Source of the DNA: Opitutia bacterium UBA7876
GTDB taxonomy: Bacteria; Verrucomicrobiota; Verrucomicrobiia; Opitutales; Seribacteraceae
Reading direction: 5' to 3'
DNA: 57,003 nucleotides
Assembly: GCA_002500665.1 (NCBI GenBank)
Contig: DLRY01000088.1
Location: 1 to 57,003 of the forward strand
The notes beneath the pieces are model-generated. The model worked only from the letters and a program-made list of their open reading frames with translations. It was not told where the DNA came from and did no database searches. Of the stretch, positions 33,229-42,116 are shown one piece after another; position 1 is the first letter of the stretch, and each line of letters begins with the position of its first letter. Made by a program: the position numbers and the translations under genes.

Positions 33229-34614
33229 TCAGGTCAGGCCTGCTATGGGCTTTCCGGAATGCAGCACCTGGGAAACCTCGGCCGGTATTCCCGCCGTGGA
33301 GCGAACTTCGCCGAGGTTGAGCAGGCGGTCCATGATGGTGGCATAGAGGTCGGGAACCAGGACCGGCATGTCCTCGGGTTGCTCCCCGTGCTTGTCGGAG
33401 GTACCGATGACGCGACCCATCTTGAGCCCCCCTCCGTAGAGCAGGAGGGGGGCGGATCCGGCCCAGTGGTCGCGCCCACCCTTCTTGTTGATGCGTGGAC
33501 CGCGACCCATTTCCCCACAGCAAACGAGCAGAACCTTGTCCTGCAGGCCACGGGCTTCCAAGTCCCGGATAAGGACGCTGACGGCATGGTCGAAGGGCTT
33601 GCCGACGTAGTCCATGCCCTCGGTCATGGTCGCGTTGTTCTTGTCGGCGTGCATGTCCCAAACGAAATTCGTGGTTACGCTGATAAAGCCGGCTCCCCGC
33701 TCGGCTAGGCGGCGGGCCAGAAGAAGGAGTTTGCCCAAGGTGTTGACGTGGTCGCGGTAGCGCTCGTGGTTGTTCCAACGCTTGCTGATCCTGGAAAGGT
33801 CCATCAGTTTCGAGGTGTCGTAGCGCTCGATCAGCTTGGGGTCTTCCCGGCTGATCTCAAAGGCGTCGGCGACCCCTGCCAGGAGGGTATCGAAGGCTTG
33901 GCCGTGAAAGTGGTCGAGGCCACCGCCTTCCCCTAGTCGGTCGACCGTCTTCTTCCATTGGTCGACGGCCCCCAGGAGATGTCTGCGGTCAGATAGCCGG
34001 TCGGCCTCGAGACGAATTTTGAGGTCTTCCTTGAGGCCGCCGTCCCCACTCGGGGCGAAGGGCTCGAGGGCCGAGCCAAGGGGGCCGGTTGAGTTGAACT
34101 TGCCGAGGCTCATGATGGCCGGCATGGCTTCCGCCTCGACGGCCCGGGGATAGAGAATGACGTTCCTGGGCGTGCCCTTGCGGGGATGGCTTGACCCGGC
34201 CACCTTGGCGTAGTGGGAGCCGATATGGGCCCCGGATGAATGGCGCGAATCGACCAAGGGCTTGGAATCGTGGTTCCCGTTCTCGGTGGTGAAGGAGCGG
34301 ACGATGGAAAACTTGTCGTTGAGCCGGGCCAGTTTTTCGAAGGTGGAACCGAAGGTGATGCCCGGAATGCGGGTGGGGATCTCGCCCGTCATGCTTCGTA
34401 TTTCCGAAGGGGCGTCCATTTTCGGATCGAAGGTCTCGAACTGGCTGGGTCCCCCGTGCATGAAGAGGAAGATGACGGCCCGGTCCTTGACCAGCTTGGG
34501 GTTCTGCGAAAGGATGGAGCGGGCTTGGAGCCAACTGGGCAGGAAGGCGCTTCCCAACGCTCCCATTCGGAGGAAGCTTCTTCTCCCGACTCTATGGCTG
34601 CTCAAGCTAAGCAT
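33229..34614 (-). CDS. DUF1501 family protein, solitary copy
   Basis: A 461-residue DUF1501 protein standing without a DUF1549 partner. A twin-arginine motif (VGRRSFLRMGALG, about 9-21) and the core motifs are present: VIFLFMHGGPSQFETFDPK, GAHIGSHYAKV, and near the C terminus CCGEMGRGPRINKKGGRDHW followed by YGGGLKMGRVIG. The usual EFGRTP reads EMGRGP here, and the conserved Thr is lost. The gene is convergent with the tandem hydrolase, with six bases between stops. The 213-bp region upstream of its start shows no clear promoter. It may be an extra component of cassette B transcribed from the other strand, or an independent paralogue; its sequence is visibly divergent from the other three full copies. 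Confidence 0.9.
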   Translation of the reverse strand: MLSLSSHRVGRRSFLRMGALGSAFLPSWLQARSILSQNPKLVKDRAVIFLFMHGGPSQFETFDPKMDAPSEIRSMTGEIPTRIPGITFGSTFEKLARLNDKFSIVRSFTTENGNHDSKPLVDSRHSSGAHIGSHYAKVAGSSHPRKGTPRNVILYPRAVEAEAMPAIMSLGKFNSTGPLGSALEPFAPSGDGGLKEDLKIRLEADRLSDRRHLLGAVDQWKKTVDRLGEGGGLDHFHGQAFDTLLAGVADAFEISREDPKLIERYDTSKLMDLSRISKRWNNHERYRDHVNTLGKLLLLARRLAERGAGFISVTTNFVWDMHADKNNATMTEGMDYVGKPFDHAVSVLIRDLEARGLQDKVLLVCCGEMGRGPRINKKGGRDHWAGSAPLLLYGGGLKMGRVIGTSDKHGEQPEDMPVLVPDLYATIMDRLLNLGEVRSTAGIPAEVSQVLHSGKPIAGLT

Positions 34615-34827
34615 GAAACGAATTTATGCTCATTTTCTTCCTTTGTCATGCGGATTCTTTCTCTCGAGGAAAGTTTTTGAATTCGCCAAGTCCCGACCTT
34701 TAGGGTGATCGGGTACAAGGAAAACTTATCCCATGCCTTCCATCCTTACCGCTCCTCTGCTCCTTCATCTTTGCGGGACGCGGCTACGGGGAGACCATGC
34801 TTGGTTTGATGGGCAAGGGATTGGAGC

Positions 34828-35766
34828 TCAGCCCGTCTCGGGCATGAAGGTTGGAAGGATTACGCCCTTTACGGGCTGAGGTTCGCCAAGGCATTGGGCG
34901 AAGTGAATCTCGCAGTTTCTCGCTCCCCAGGAGTAGGCGGCCCGGACGGCGCGGGCGGCATCGACGGGGAGCAGAAAGACGGGACTGAGTCCCCGGAAGA
35001 AGTCGAGCTGGGCGGCGAGCAGGGAGATGGCGACTTCCTCGGAACGGGCCACTCCCGGGCCGATCATCCGGCTCCCCGGGTGATTGACCGATGAGAGGAA
35101 GCCTAGCAGGCCACCATCCTCATCCCGGCAAATAACGGTTTTCCAGATCCCGGCCGAATTCTCGATGAAATGAGAAAAATCCTTGGCCCGGTCCAGGCCT
35201 GCCAACTCGAGCTCGAGCTCGGTCATGTCGGGAACGTCGGCGGGAGCGGCCTCGCGGATTTCGTCCCCCGGCGGGTCGATTCCAAGGCCCTCCGCAGGTA
35301 CTTCGAGGTAGAGGTCCTGAAAACTGAGGAAGGGCACGAAGCCTTTCCTCGTATAGAGGGAAAAGGAATCGAGGTTGTGGGCGCTCGACACGAGGCGCAC
35401 GGGCAAACGACTTTGCTCGGCTTGCTTGATGATCCTTGCAAGCAGAGACCCGGCTACTCGTTGCCCGAAAAAGTCGGGATGGACGTTCATGATGCCGAGC
35501 GACAGGTGCGTGGAGCGGGGATGGTAAAAGCATGAACCGGCGATCCTTCCGCTCTCCGGGCAGACCGCGAGCAGGCAGCAACCGGGATCGAGAGCCTCGT
35601 AGACCTCGCAGAAAAGTCGGGCGTCCGAAGGTGGGCCGGAAAAGATGGCTCCTTTCCCATTGGCCTCATACCAAGAGTTTGTGGACTCGTGAATGAGTTC
35701 GGCCACGAGATCCCACTCGTCATCGCGCATGGGACGGAACTCGAAATTGGGCGGAGTGCCGGACAT
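34828..35766 (-). CDS. Tandem GNAT-type N-acetyltransferase
   Basis: A 312-residue cytoplasmic protein with two GNAT folds. The first (about 8-160) has the acetyl-CoA-binding region LGIMNVHPDFFGQRVAGSLLARII, a variant of the Q/R-x-x-G-x-G/A loop, and a closing strand YTRKGFVPF. The second (about 170-290) is weaker, with GPGVARSEEVAISLLAAQL in the corresponding place. GNAT enzymes transfer acetyl groups to amines on small molecules or proteins; the substrate is unknown. The ATG at 35766 gives the family-like start FEFRPMRDDEWDLVAEL. It starts eight bases after the sulfatase stop and is probably co-transcribed with it. No signal peptide. Confidence 0.8.
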   Translation of the reverse strand: MSGTPPNFEFRPMRDDEWDLVAELIHESTNSWYEANGKGAIFSGPPSDARLFCEVYEALDPGCCLLAVCPESGRIAGSCFYHPRSTHLSLGIMNVHPDFFGQRVAGSLLARIIKQAEQSRLPVRLVSSAHNLDSFSLYTRKGFVPFLSFQDLYLEVPAEGLGIDPPGDEIREAAPADVPDMTELELELAGLDRAKDFSHFIENSAGIWKTVICRDEDGGLLGFLSSVNHPGSRMIGPGVARSEEVAISLLAAQLDFFRGLSPVFLLPVDAARAVRAAYSWGARNCEIHFAQCLGEPQPVKGVILPTFMPETG

Positions 35767-35774
35767 GTCGATCC

Positions 35775-37694
35775 TCAGGGTTTTGGCTTCATCTTCGCAA
35801 GGAAGGCTTGGCAGGAGAAGCCTACGAACATGGCCATGTCCTCATCGCCCGGAAGCACGATGACGGGGGAAAGATCCGGTGGGCGGATTTCGTAAGCCCG
35901 CTTGAGGCAAGCCTGCATGGCGGGAACCGCCTTCGCCGCCTTGCTGCCGAGCATTTCGATGGTGCGGGCGGCATGGGTAACCACGATCAGGTTCTTGTGC
36001 TCGAGCTCCTTGATCAGAACGGGAAGAGATGGTGCGGTCTTCCCTTTGAGGGCGAGGGCATTGGCGGCCTCGATACGGACCGAGGGAGAGCTGTCCTTGA
36101 GGGCCTCAAGTAGAGCGCCCTCCGCCTTTTCGTCGAGGTTTCCCTTCATCCCAGCGAAACCGATCGCTCCCCAGTAGCGGACGAGCTCGTTTTCGGACCG
36201 GAGGTTTGCGAAAAATGCCTTCTCCTTTCCGGAGCCAACTGCGGAGGCCGCCTTGCGGGCGGCTTTCAAGTCGATTTTGCCGGACTGTCCGACTTCCCAC
36301 CCCGAGCTTTCCTGGAAGGCCATCCAGGCTTCGTACTCGGGGATGAATCCGAGGTCACGGGTCTTGGTTAGGTGCCGCAGGTGTTCTTTGCGCAGACGGG
36401 CGAGCACCTTCTTGTGGTCGGCCGACTTGACCAGGTTGTTGAGGTTGCGGGGATCCTTGCGGCAATCGTAGAGCTCCTCAAGGGGGCGGGTCGGCCCGGC
36501 GAAATGCCATTGGGCGTCCGTCATCTTGGCGCGGTCGGTGAGGCGGTAGAACTCATGCCGGATCTCACCAAGGTCCGGCCAGGCGGTGGCCTGGTTGTAT
36601 CCGAGGTGTGGCATGTAGTTGCGGATATAGAGGTAGTCCCCGTCCCGGACCGAACGGGCCAGGTCGCGCACCTCGTCGACCCGGTCGCGATGCCCGTAGA
36701 CGTAGCTTCGGGCCTTCGTTTCCCTAGGACCGAGAAAGGGTTTGCCCTGCATGTACTTGGGGATATCGGTACCCGTCAGGCTGAGTACGGTGGGTCCGAA
36801 GTCCACGAAGGCGACGAGTCGGTCGATGGTCTCTCCCGCTCCGGCGGGGGCGAACCTTTTCCACTTCTCGGGAATACGGATAAGGAGGGGGACGTGCATC
36901 CCGCTGTCCAGGAGGGCCCGCTTGTGCCTCGGCATGCCGGAACCGTGATCGGAATAGAAGAAGACGATCGTATCATCGGCCAGTCCGTCCTCCTCAAGTT
37001 GACTGAGGATGCTCCCAACCTCCTTGTCCATGGCCGTCACGCAGTCGTGAAAGCGGGCCACGGTTTTGCGCACCACGGGCGTGTCCGGGTAGTAGGGCGG
37101 GAGCGTTACCTTTTTCGGGTCATGGATTTCGTCGGCCGAGAGTTTGGAGCGAACCTCCTTCTCGAACCGCTCGTAGGGCCAGACCATGGACCGACTTTGG
37201 TGGGAAGTCATGAGGTTGAAAACGGAAAAGAAAGGCTTTTTCTTGTCCGGGCGCTTGCGCCAGTGAGCCTCGTTCGAGCTCTCGTCCCAGGAACTCCCGA
37301 TGATTTCCCGATAGTTCCCCGAGTTGTAGTCGGTTTTGACGTTGTTGGTCGCGTAATAGCCTTTCTCGCGCAGAAGGGCGGGGAAGCCCTTCATGTAGGC
37401 CGGGACTGGGAAACCGGAACGCATTTGCTGGGTACCGAGGCTGGGAGGGTAGGAACCATGGATGAGGCATGACCGGGAGGGCGAACAAACGGGGGCGGAA
37501 GCGAAGGCGTGGGTGTAGCGTATGCTCTGCCTGGCAAGGGCATCGATATTTGGGGTGACGGCATCGGGGTGACCGTAACACCCGAGAACCGGACTCATGT
37601 CCTCAGCCGTTATCCAGAGTACGTTGGGTTTCCCTGTGAGAGAACCGCATAGGCAGAGCAAGAGGCTAAAGGCTAATTTGGACGGATGGTTCAT
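35775..37694 (-). CDS. Sulfatase (heparan N-sulfatase-like) with C-terminal HEAT repeats
   Basis: A 639-residue exported sulfatase. After the signal peptide (MNHPSKLAFSLLLCLCGSL) comes NVLWITAEDMS (metal-binding region) and CSPSR at about 70-74, the site where Cys70 would be converted to formylglycine. Further conserved blocks are FFYSDHGSGMPRHKR and the DFGPTVLSL segment. The tail (about 525-630) contains two to three HEAT-like repeats (GALLEALKDSSPSVRIEAANALALKGK). The family removes sulfate from glycans and is common in marine PVC bacteria; the exact linkage is not predictable. Activity needs a formylglycine-generating enzyme or anaerobic maturase encoded elsewhere. An in-frame ATG five codons earlier (37709) is an alternative start; neither has a visible Shine-Dalgarno. 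Confidence 0.9.
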   Translation of the reverse strand: MNHPSKLAFSLLLCLCGSLTGKPNVLWITAEDMSPVLGCYGHPDAVTPNIDALARQSIRYTHAFASAPVCSPSRSCLIHGSYPPSLGTQQMRSGFPVPAYMKGFPALLREKGYYATNNVKTDYNSGNYREIIGSSWDESSNEAHWRKRPDKKKPFFSVFNLMTSHQSRSMVWPYERFEKEVRSKLSADEIHDPKKVTLPPYYPDTPVVRKTVARFHDCVTAMDKEVGSILSQLEEDGLADDTIVFFYSDHGSGMPRHKRALLDSGMHVPLLIRIPEKWKRFAPAGAGETIDRLVAFVDFGPTVLSLTGTDIPKYMQGKPFLGPRETKARSYVYGHRDRVDEVRDLARSVRDGDYLYIRNYMPHLGYNQATAWPDLGEIRHEFYRLTDRAKMTDAQWHFAGPTRPLEELYDCRKDPRNLNNLVKSADHKKVLARLRKEHLRHLTKTRDLGFIPEYEAWMAFQESSGWEVGQSGKIDLKAARKAASAVGSGKEKAFFANLRSENELVRYWGAIGFAGMKGNLDEKAEGALLEALKDSSPSVRIEAANALALKGKTAPSLPVLIKELEHKNLIVVTHAARTIEMLGSKAAKAVPAMQACLKRAYEIRPPDLSPVIVLPGDEDMAMFVGFSCQAFLAKMKPKP

Positions 37695-37709
37695 GGTAGG
37701 GCATTGCAT

Positions 37710-38200
37710 AAGTGTTTTCTGGTATGGGAAATCGTGTCTGCTTAAGGAGATAATGGAGTCTCAAATAATCAGGAGACTTGGCAAGCAAACAAGATATCCG
37801 AGAAAGCAGATAGGTCTTTTGCACGTAGGAAGACGACTAGAAGATAAAAGAATATCCAATTAATATCTAATTAAGAGTTTTAGGGGAGATTCTTTGAGCT
37901 TTTCTTGTCCCAAGTTTTACAATTCGAGGTATTAGATGATTTTGGAAAGTTAACCTAAATAACAAATAATTTATGATTTGGCATGTTTTAAGCATATTGT
38001 GCCTGTAGATTGATAGTTTTGAAATTACTCTAGCAACAGATTAACAATGCCTTGCGATACAATAACGCCCTCTATAAGGGTATTTAATAACGATCATTAA
38101 AAATATTAAAAAGCTAAAATAGGCTAAATAATTAGATTTAAATGAAACTAATAAAAGAATATAAGTCAATTAATGAAGCGCCGAGAGCTCTTTTCTTCCC
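37710..38200. other. AT-rich intergenic region, about 490 bp
   Basis: This gap between the divergent sulfatase and HDOD genes is far richer in A and T than its surroundings, especially 37840-38180. I see no convincing protein-coding frame and no tRNA-like fold. A small inverted repeat (CCCT-CTATA-AGGG, 38068-38080) overlaps a weak promoter-like pair for the rightward gene: TTGCGA (38052-38057) and TATAAG (38073-38078), 15 bp apart. Otherwise I see nothing I can name. Confidence 0.4.
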
Positions 38201-38992
38201 ATGACTATGAATGGCAACAATGATATGATGTTTTCCGCGATCAAAAAGAGGTTGTCGGACTTGTCTCCTACTTTGTGTCTTCTTCCGCGGATCGAATCCA
38301 TCATCAATAAGGAGGATCCTACCCTTGAAGATATTCTGGGTACCTGTTCTCACGACCCGAAACTTTTGGGGAAACTGACAAGGAGGTCCGGTTTTGCAGG
38401 TTCGGAGGAGCAGTTTGCAAGAGATATACTTTTTAAGAAGGGACTTAGCTTCCTCAAAAGCTTGGCTATTCGGACCATGAATCAAGAGATTTTTCAGGTT
38501 CCGATGCCGAATTCTCATCTCAACCCAACGATTATAAAAAAGAGAAGCGTTATCCTTGCGCGTTTCCTCAAGAGTTATTCCGATGACCTGGCAGTAGAAC
38601 ATGATACTGCATACCTTTGCGGGCTTTTCTACAATTATGGTTACGTCTGCAGCGAACTTGCTTACGATTCTTTGGGAGAAGTAGTTACGCCCCATGCCGC
38701 TGATCCTAATCTCTATGCCGAACTTGCTTCAAAAACCCTTTCGGATTTTGGATTCGATGAGATCGTTACGGAAATGGTTTTCGATTCGAGCAAGGAACTT
38801 TTCGATACCCGTCTGCCCTTTGCTCATGCCCTCCTAAGAATAGCAAACGAAACCCTCGCCAACACAGAGATGACGAACGGTTCCATAGGTAGAGGGCCCA
38901 AACCACCAAGAGATTTGGTAGATGCCACCGGATTAAGGCTTCGCAAGATTTTCGCTACCTTGAAGGAGATCACCCGCAACTACGCCGGCTAG
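38201..38992 (+). CDS. HDOD-domain protein
   Basis: A 263-residue soluble all-helical protein resembling the HDOD domain, a catalytically dead relative of HD phosphohydrolases found in bacterial signalling. Supporting segments: LSPTLCLLPRIESIINKEDPTLEDI, the typical HDOD opening; LLGKLTRRSGFAG, normally L-x-K-x-x-N-S-A; FLKSLAIRT; and AYLCGLFYNYGYVC, where the family usually has A-x-L-L-H-D-I-G. The HD metal ligands are absent, so it is likely a regulatory or docking protein. Codon use is more A/T-rich than in neighbouring genes, matching the AT-rich leader. An ATG at 38207 is an alternative start; no clear Shine-Dalgarno precedes either. The gene is convergent with rmuC, with 14 bases between stops. 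Confidence 0.65.
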   Translation: MTMNGNNDMMFSAIKKRLSDLSPTLCLLPRIESIINKEDPTLEDILGTCSHDPKLLGKLTRRSGFAGSEEQFARDILFKKGLSFLKSLAIRTMNQEIFQVPMPNSHLNPTIIKKRSVILARFLKSYSDDLAVEHDTAYLCGLFYNYGYVCSELAYDSLGEVVTPHAADPNLYAELASKTLSDFGFDEIVTEMVFDSSKELFDTRLPFAHALLRIANETLANTEMTNGSIGRGPKPPRDLVDATGLRLRKIFATLKEITRNYAG

Positions 38993-39006
38993 ATCGATCG
39001 TCTCCT

Positions 39007-40296
39007 CTAGGTTTGCTCGGGTTCGTCAGCGGTTTCTCCGAGTAGCGAGGGCGGCAATTCCTTCTTCGCCTTGATTCCCATTCCTCGCAGTTTTTCGGCT
39101 TGTCCGACCAAGTTCCCGGGCCCGCTGGACAATTGTCCCATGGCCCGGGCTTGGGCTTCGGTCGCCTTTCCAAGGGCTTTCCCGATTTCCTCCATGTTCT
39201 CCACAAAACCGGCGAACTTGTCGAACAAAAGACCGGCCCTCTTGGCGATGTCGCCGGCATGCTTATTCTGTTTTTCCAGCTTCCATAGGTTGGCCACCGT
39301 CTTGATGGTGGCCATGAGGGTGGAGGAGGTTACGAGGATGATCTTGCGGTCGAAGGCGAACTGGTAAAGTTCGGGATCCTCCGCCAAGGCGGCCCCGAAG
39401 GCGGGCTCGATGGGGATGAACATGAGCACGAAGTCGGGGGAAGAAATTTGCTCGATTGATTCGTAGTCCTTGGAGGAGAGTTCATCGACGTGCTTCTTGA
39501 CTGATAGGAGGTGTTCCTTGATGGCCTGCCTGCTGTCTTCCTCCTCCGTAGCCGAGACGGAACGTTCGTAGGCGGTCAGTGAAACCTTGGCGTCGACGAT
39601 GATATGGCGGTTGCCCGGCAAATGGATGACGGCGTCGGGGCGTTGGCCCTCGTAACTCGACTGGAGGGAAAATTCCCGGTCCTTGACCAATCCGGATGCC
39701 TCGAGAGTTCGCTCAAGCACGAATTCTCCCCAATCGCCCTGCTTCTTGGAGTCTCCCTTGAGAGCGGAGGTCAGGTTGCGGGCATCCTCGCTAAGCTGAG
39801 CCTGCGATTTTTGCATGCCGACCAGAAATTCCCGAAGGGCCGCATGCTGGTTGGATTCCTTTTCATGGAGATCCTCCACCTTCTTGCGGAAATTACGGAT
39901 ATCCTTGTCGAGGGGGGCAAGCACGTTCTTGAGGTTTACCTTGTTGGCCTCGGTGAACTTGGCGCTCTTCTGGTCAAGGATCTTGTTAGCCAGGTTCTCG
40001 AACCTTTCCTGCATTTGCCCGGCGGCTTCCTTTTGTTCCTCAACCTGTCCTTCAAGCCTGGCCCTCAGTTCCTCGTTGAGGGTGGCGGTCTTGGTCCGCT
40101 CGATATCCGATGACTTCAGTTCCTCCCGCAGGTCGCCTTCCAGTGCGCGGGCCTTCTCGACCTCCTCGCTCAAGAGGCGGTTCTCGGTCCGGAGGGATTC
40201 CAAGGTGGAGGCGCCGGCACGCTGGCGCAGGACGAAGACAAGCAGGATTCCGAGTCCAATCCCGAGTCCCGCCAGTCCGTAAGCCAGTTGTTCCAC
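39007..40296 (-). CDS. rmuC: DNA recombination protein RmuC family
   Basis: A 429-residue protein with the RmuC plan: an N-terminal membrane helix (about 5-23, LAYGLAGLGIGLGILLVFVL), a long coiled coil (about 30-190), then a nuclease-like core with GDWGEFVLERTLEASGL, PDAVIHLPGNRHIIVDAKVSL (the D...DAK strip of PD-(D/E)xK folds), FIPIEPAFGAAL and LVTSSTLMATIKTVANLWKLEKQ. RmuC limits recombination at inverted repeats and is thought to be a membrane-anchored nuclease. The length fits the family. The ATG at 40296 gives the complete membrane segment. The gene stands alone between the HDOD gene (convergent) and the divergent DUF2905 gene. Confidence 0.93.
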   Translation of the reverse strand: MEQLAYGLAGLGIGLGILLVFVLRQRAGASTLESLRTENRLLSEEVEKARALEGDLREELKSSDIERTKTATLNEELRARLEGQVEEQKEAAGQMQERFENLANKILDQKSAKFTEANKVNLKNVLAPLDKDIRNFRKKVEDLHEKESNQHAALREFLVGMQKSQAQLSEDARNLTSALKGDSKKQGDWGEFVLERTLEASGLVKDREFSLQSSYEGQRPDAVIHLPGNRHIIVDAKVSLTAYERSVSATEEEDSRQAIKEHLLSVKKHVDELSSKDYESIEQISSPDFVLMFIPIEPAFGAALAEDPELYQFAFDRKIILVTSSTLMATIKTVANLWKLEKQNKHAGDIAKRAGLLFDKFAGFVENMEEIGKALGKATEAQARAMGQLSSGPGNLVGQAEKLRGMGIKAKKELPPSLLGETADEPEQT

Positions 40297-40428
40297 GAAA
40301 GGTGAAGTTGATCGTGGTTAGGCGGCTTGTCAAGCTCGTGGCTAAGGAAAGCCAGAAAGGACGCTTGCGTACCCCGGTCAAGCGTCGGCTTGACCTCCGT
40401 CCTTACTTTCTTAGCAAGGAGTGCAGCC

Positions 40429-40635
40429 ATGGGGAAATGGATTATTTTAGCCGGTTGCATTCTTCTCCTAGTGGGCGTTCTCGTCCACTTTGCCCCTGGT
40501 CTATTCTCCTGGATCGGGAAGCTTCCCGGGGATTTTCGCTACCAGAAGGGCAACTTCAAGTTTTTCTTCCCCCTCACTACAATGATCCTGTTAAGCTTGG
40601 CGTTGACTCTCCTGATCCGGTTCCTTGGGAAGTAG
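40429..40635 (+). CDS. DUF2905 family small membrane protein
   Basis: A 68-residue protein with two transmembrane helices (about 5-27 and 47-65) separated by the DUF2905 signature WIGKLPGDFRYQKGNFKFFFP. The family is widespread, short and of unknown function. The start at 40429 is supported by AAGGAG at 40416-40421, seven bases upstream. The frame stays open further upstream but without membrane-protein character. It is followed 42 bases later by the VanZ-like gene on the same strand, so the two small membrane-protein genes may be co-transcribed. Confidence 0.85.
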   Translation: MGKWIILAGCILLLVGVLVHFAPGLFSWIGKLPGDFRYQKGNFKFFFPLTTMILLSLALTLLIRFLGK

Positions 40636-40677
40636 TTTTCCGTTGCTAAAGGCGAATCTGAGGGCAAGAATCGGGAC

Positions 40678-41022
40678 ATGGTGAAGTGGAGAGTCGGATT
40701 GGCGGCCTATTGCGTGGTCGTGTTGTACTTGTCGAGCATGAGTCCGGGTGACTTGCCGGACGGTCCGAAGGCGGTCTCGGACAAGCTGTTGCATTTCGTT
40801 GAGTATGCCTTTATGGGTTGCCTGGCTTGGGCTGGATTCGGGAAAGGAACGGGTGGATTCCCATGGGGCTTGTTCGCCTTCTGCGCCTGTTTTGGGATTG
40901 CGGACGAATGTTGGCAGGATTGGCTCGGTCATGCTCGTACGCCCGACGTTTGGGACGCTGCGGCCGATGCCGCGGGTTCTTTCTGCTCCCTCCTTCTTTG
41001 CATGGTCTTCTGGAAGCGCTAG
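40678..41022 (+). CDS. VanZ family membrane protein
   Basis: A 114-residue protein with four hydrophobic segments and the VanZ-like conserved polar pattern: DKLLHFVEYAFMG (about 35-47) after the first helix, then ADECWQDWLGHARTPDVWDAAADAAGS, which matches the family's D-E-x-x-Q ... R-x-x-D-x-x-D-x-x-A-N/D-x-x-G strip. VanZ itself gives low-level teicoplanin resistance, but most members are uncharacterised and are not evidence of resistance. It is located in the inner membrane. The ATG at 40678 begins the first helix directly. The neighbours suggest no specific pathway. Confidence 0.82.
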   Translation: MVKWRVGLAAYCVVVLYLSSMSPGDLPDGPKAVSDKLLHFVEYAFMGCLAWAGFGKGTGGFPWGLFAFCACFGIADECWQDWLGHARTPDVWDAAADAAGSFCSLLLCMVFWKR

Positions 41023-41073
41023 GGAGGTTAGTCTGCTCTTTGGAGTCTTTCCTCTTGCCATGGGGACCAGGGT

Positions 41074-42048
41074 ATGAAGAACGGAGGGATGAAAAAGACA
41101 GCAATCCCCTCTTCCCCGACTAATGATTCAATCTCGCGCCGCGCTCTCTTCAAGGGCGCAACCGCCGGCCTTCTGACCGGGGGGCTTGGAGGTTGCTCGG
41201 GCAAGGTGTCCGTCTCGGGAATTCTGGGCGAACCCGCTTCGGGAGCCAAGCGCGGAGTCCGCAAGGGGCGGATCAATCAGTCCGTCGTTTCCTGGTGCTT
41301 TGCCGATCACTGGAGCGTCCATGAAACCTGTGAGCAAGCAGTCAAGCTGGGTTGTAAGAGCGTGGAATTGATCGCTGCCGAGCACTGGCCGGAACTGAAG
41401 AAGCACGGGCTGACCTGCGCCATTGCAACCCTCCCGGTGGATGGCCCTCCCTTCATTAAGGGATACAACAACCCGGAGTACCACGATATGCTTCTCGAAG
41501 TCACCAAGAAGACGATCGACGACTCGGCAGACTTCGGTTGCCCGAACGTCATTGCGTTTACCGGCTATGCGGAAAAGTTTTCTCCCGAGGAAGGGGCCAA
41601 GAACTGCGTCGAGGGCTTCAAGAAAGTCGCTGGCTATGCGGAAAAGAAGGGCGTCACCGTCTGCCTGGAAATGCTCAATACCCGCGATGACAGCGATCCC
41701 AATAAGGGGCATCCGGGGTACCAGGGCGACCATATCGACTACTGCATGGACATCCTCAATGCCGTTGGCTCCCCAGGGGTGAAGTTGCTTTTCGACGTCT
41801 ATCACGTCCAGATCATGGACGGTGACGTGATCCGGCGCATCCGCCAGTGCGGGGATATGATCGGGCACGTCCACACCGCCGGAAATCCTGGCCGAGGGGA
41901 GCTTGACGATACTCAGGAAATCAACTACCCGCCGATCATGGAGGCCTTGCTGGAAATCAATTACAAGGGCTTTGTGGGCCAGGAATTCATCCCAACCCGG
42001 GATCCCGAACTGGGACTTGCAGAGGCAGTCGAGCTTTGCGACGTATAG
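41074..42048 (+). CDS. Tat-exported sugar phosphate isomerase/epimerase-like TIM barrel (hydroxypyruvate isomerase-like)
   Basis: A 324-residue protein with a twin-arginine signal (ISRRALFKGAT, about 20-30) ending near a GGCSG segment that resembles a lipobox. The mature part is a xylose-isomerase-like barrel: GCKSVELIAAEHWPELKKHGL, NVIAFTGYAEKFSPEEGAKNC, VTVCLEMLNTRDD, LLFDVYHVQIMDGDVI, MIGHVHTAGNPGRGELD and GFVGQEFIPT. The Glu, Asp, His and Glu at strand ends match the metal-binding set of the hydroxypyruvate isomerase (Hyi) branch. It probably isomerises or epimerises a small sugar or sugar acid outside the cytoplasm; the substrate is unknown. An alternative start is the ATG five codons downstream (41089). 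Confidence 0.87.
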   Translation: MKNGGMKKTAIPSSPTNDSISRRALFKGATAGLLTGGLGGCSGKVSVSGILGEPASGAKRGVRKGRINQSVVSWCFADHWSVHETCEQAVKLGCKSVELIAAEHWPELKKHGLTCAIATLPVDGPPFIKGYNNPEYHDMLLEVTKKTIDDSADFGCPNVIAFTGYAEKFSPEEGAKNCVEGFKKVAGYAEKKGVTVCLEMLNTRDDSDPNKGHPGYQGDHIDYCMDILNAVGSPGVKLLFDVYHVQIMDGDVIRRIRQCGDMIGHVHTAGNPGRGELDDTQEINYPPIMEALLEINYKGFVGQEFIPTRDPELGLAEAVELCDV

Positions 42049-42116
42049 CCCGCCCGATCTTTCTCGGTTGCCCTTTCGATCCCTAGTCGCTAGGGGTTGG
42101 ATTGGCGGAAGCGGTA

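Noticed and set aside
34733..34879. Short plus-strand frame starting MPSILTAPLLLHLCG in the gap after the DUF1501 gene
   Set aside because: It has a hydrophobic start but runs into the antisense of the GNAT gene, lacks a good ribosome binding site and has no recognisable continuation.
36372..37472. Open frame of 366 codons antisense to the sulfatase
   Set aside because: A shadow of the sulfatase coding sequence; no start signal and no family features.
40678..41022. VanZ-like gene as an antibiotic resistance determinant
   Set aside because: There is no vanA/B-type cluster; the VanZ family is broad and mostly unrelated to glycopeptide resistance.
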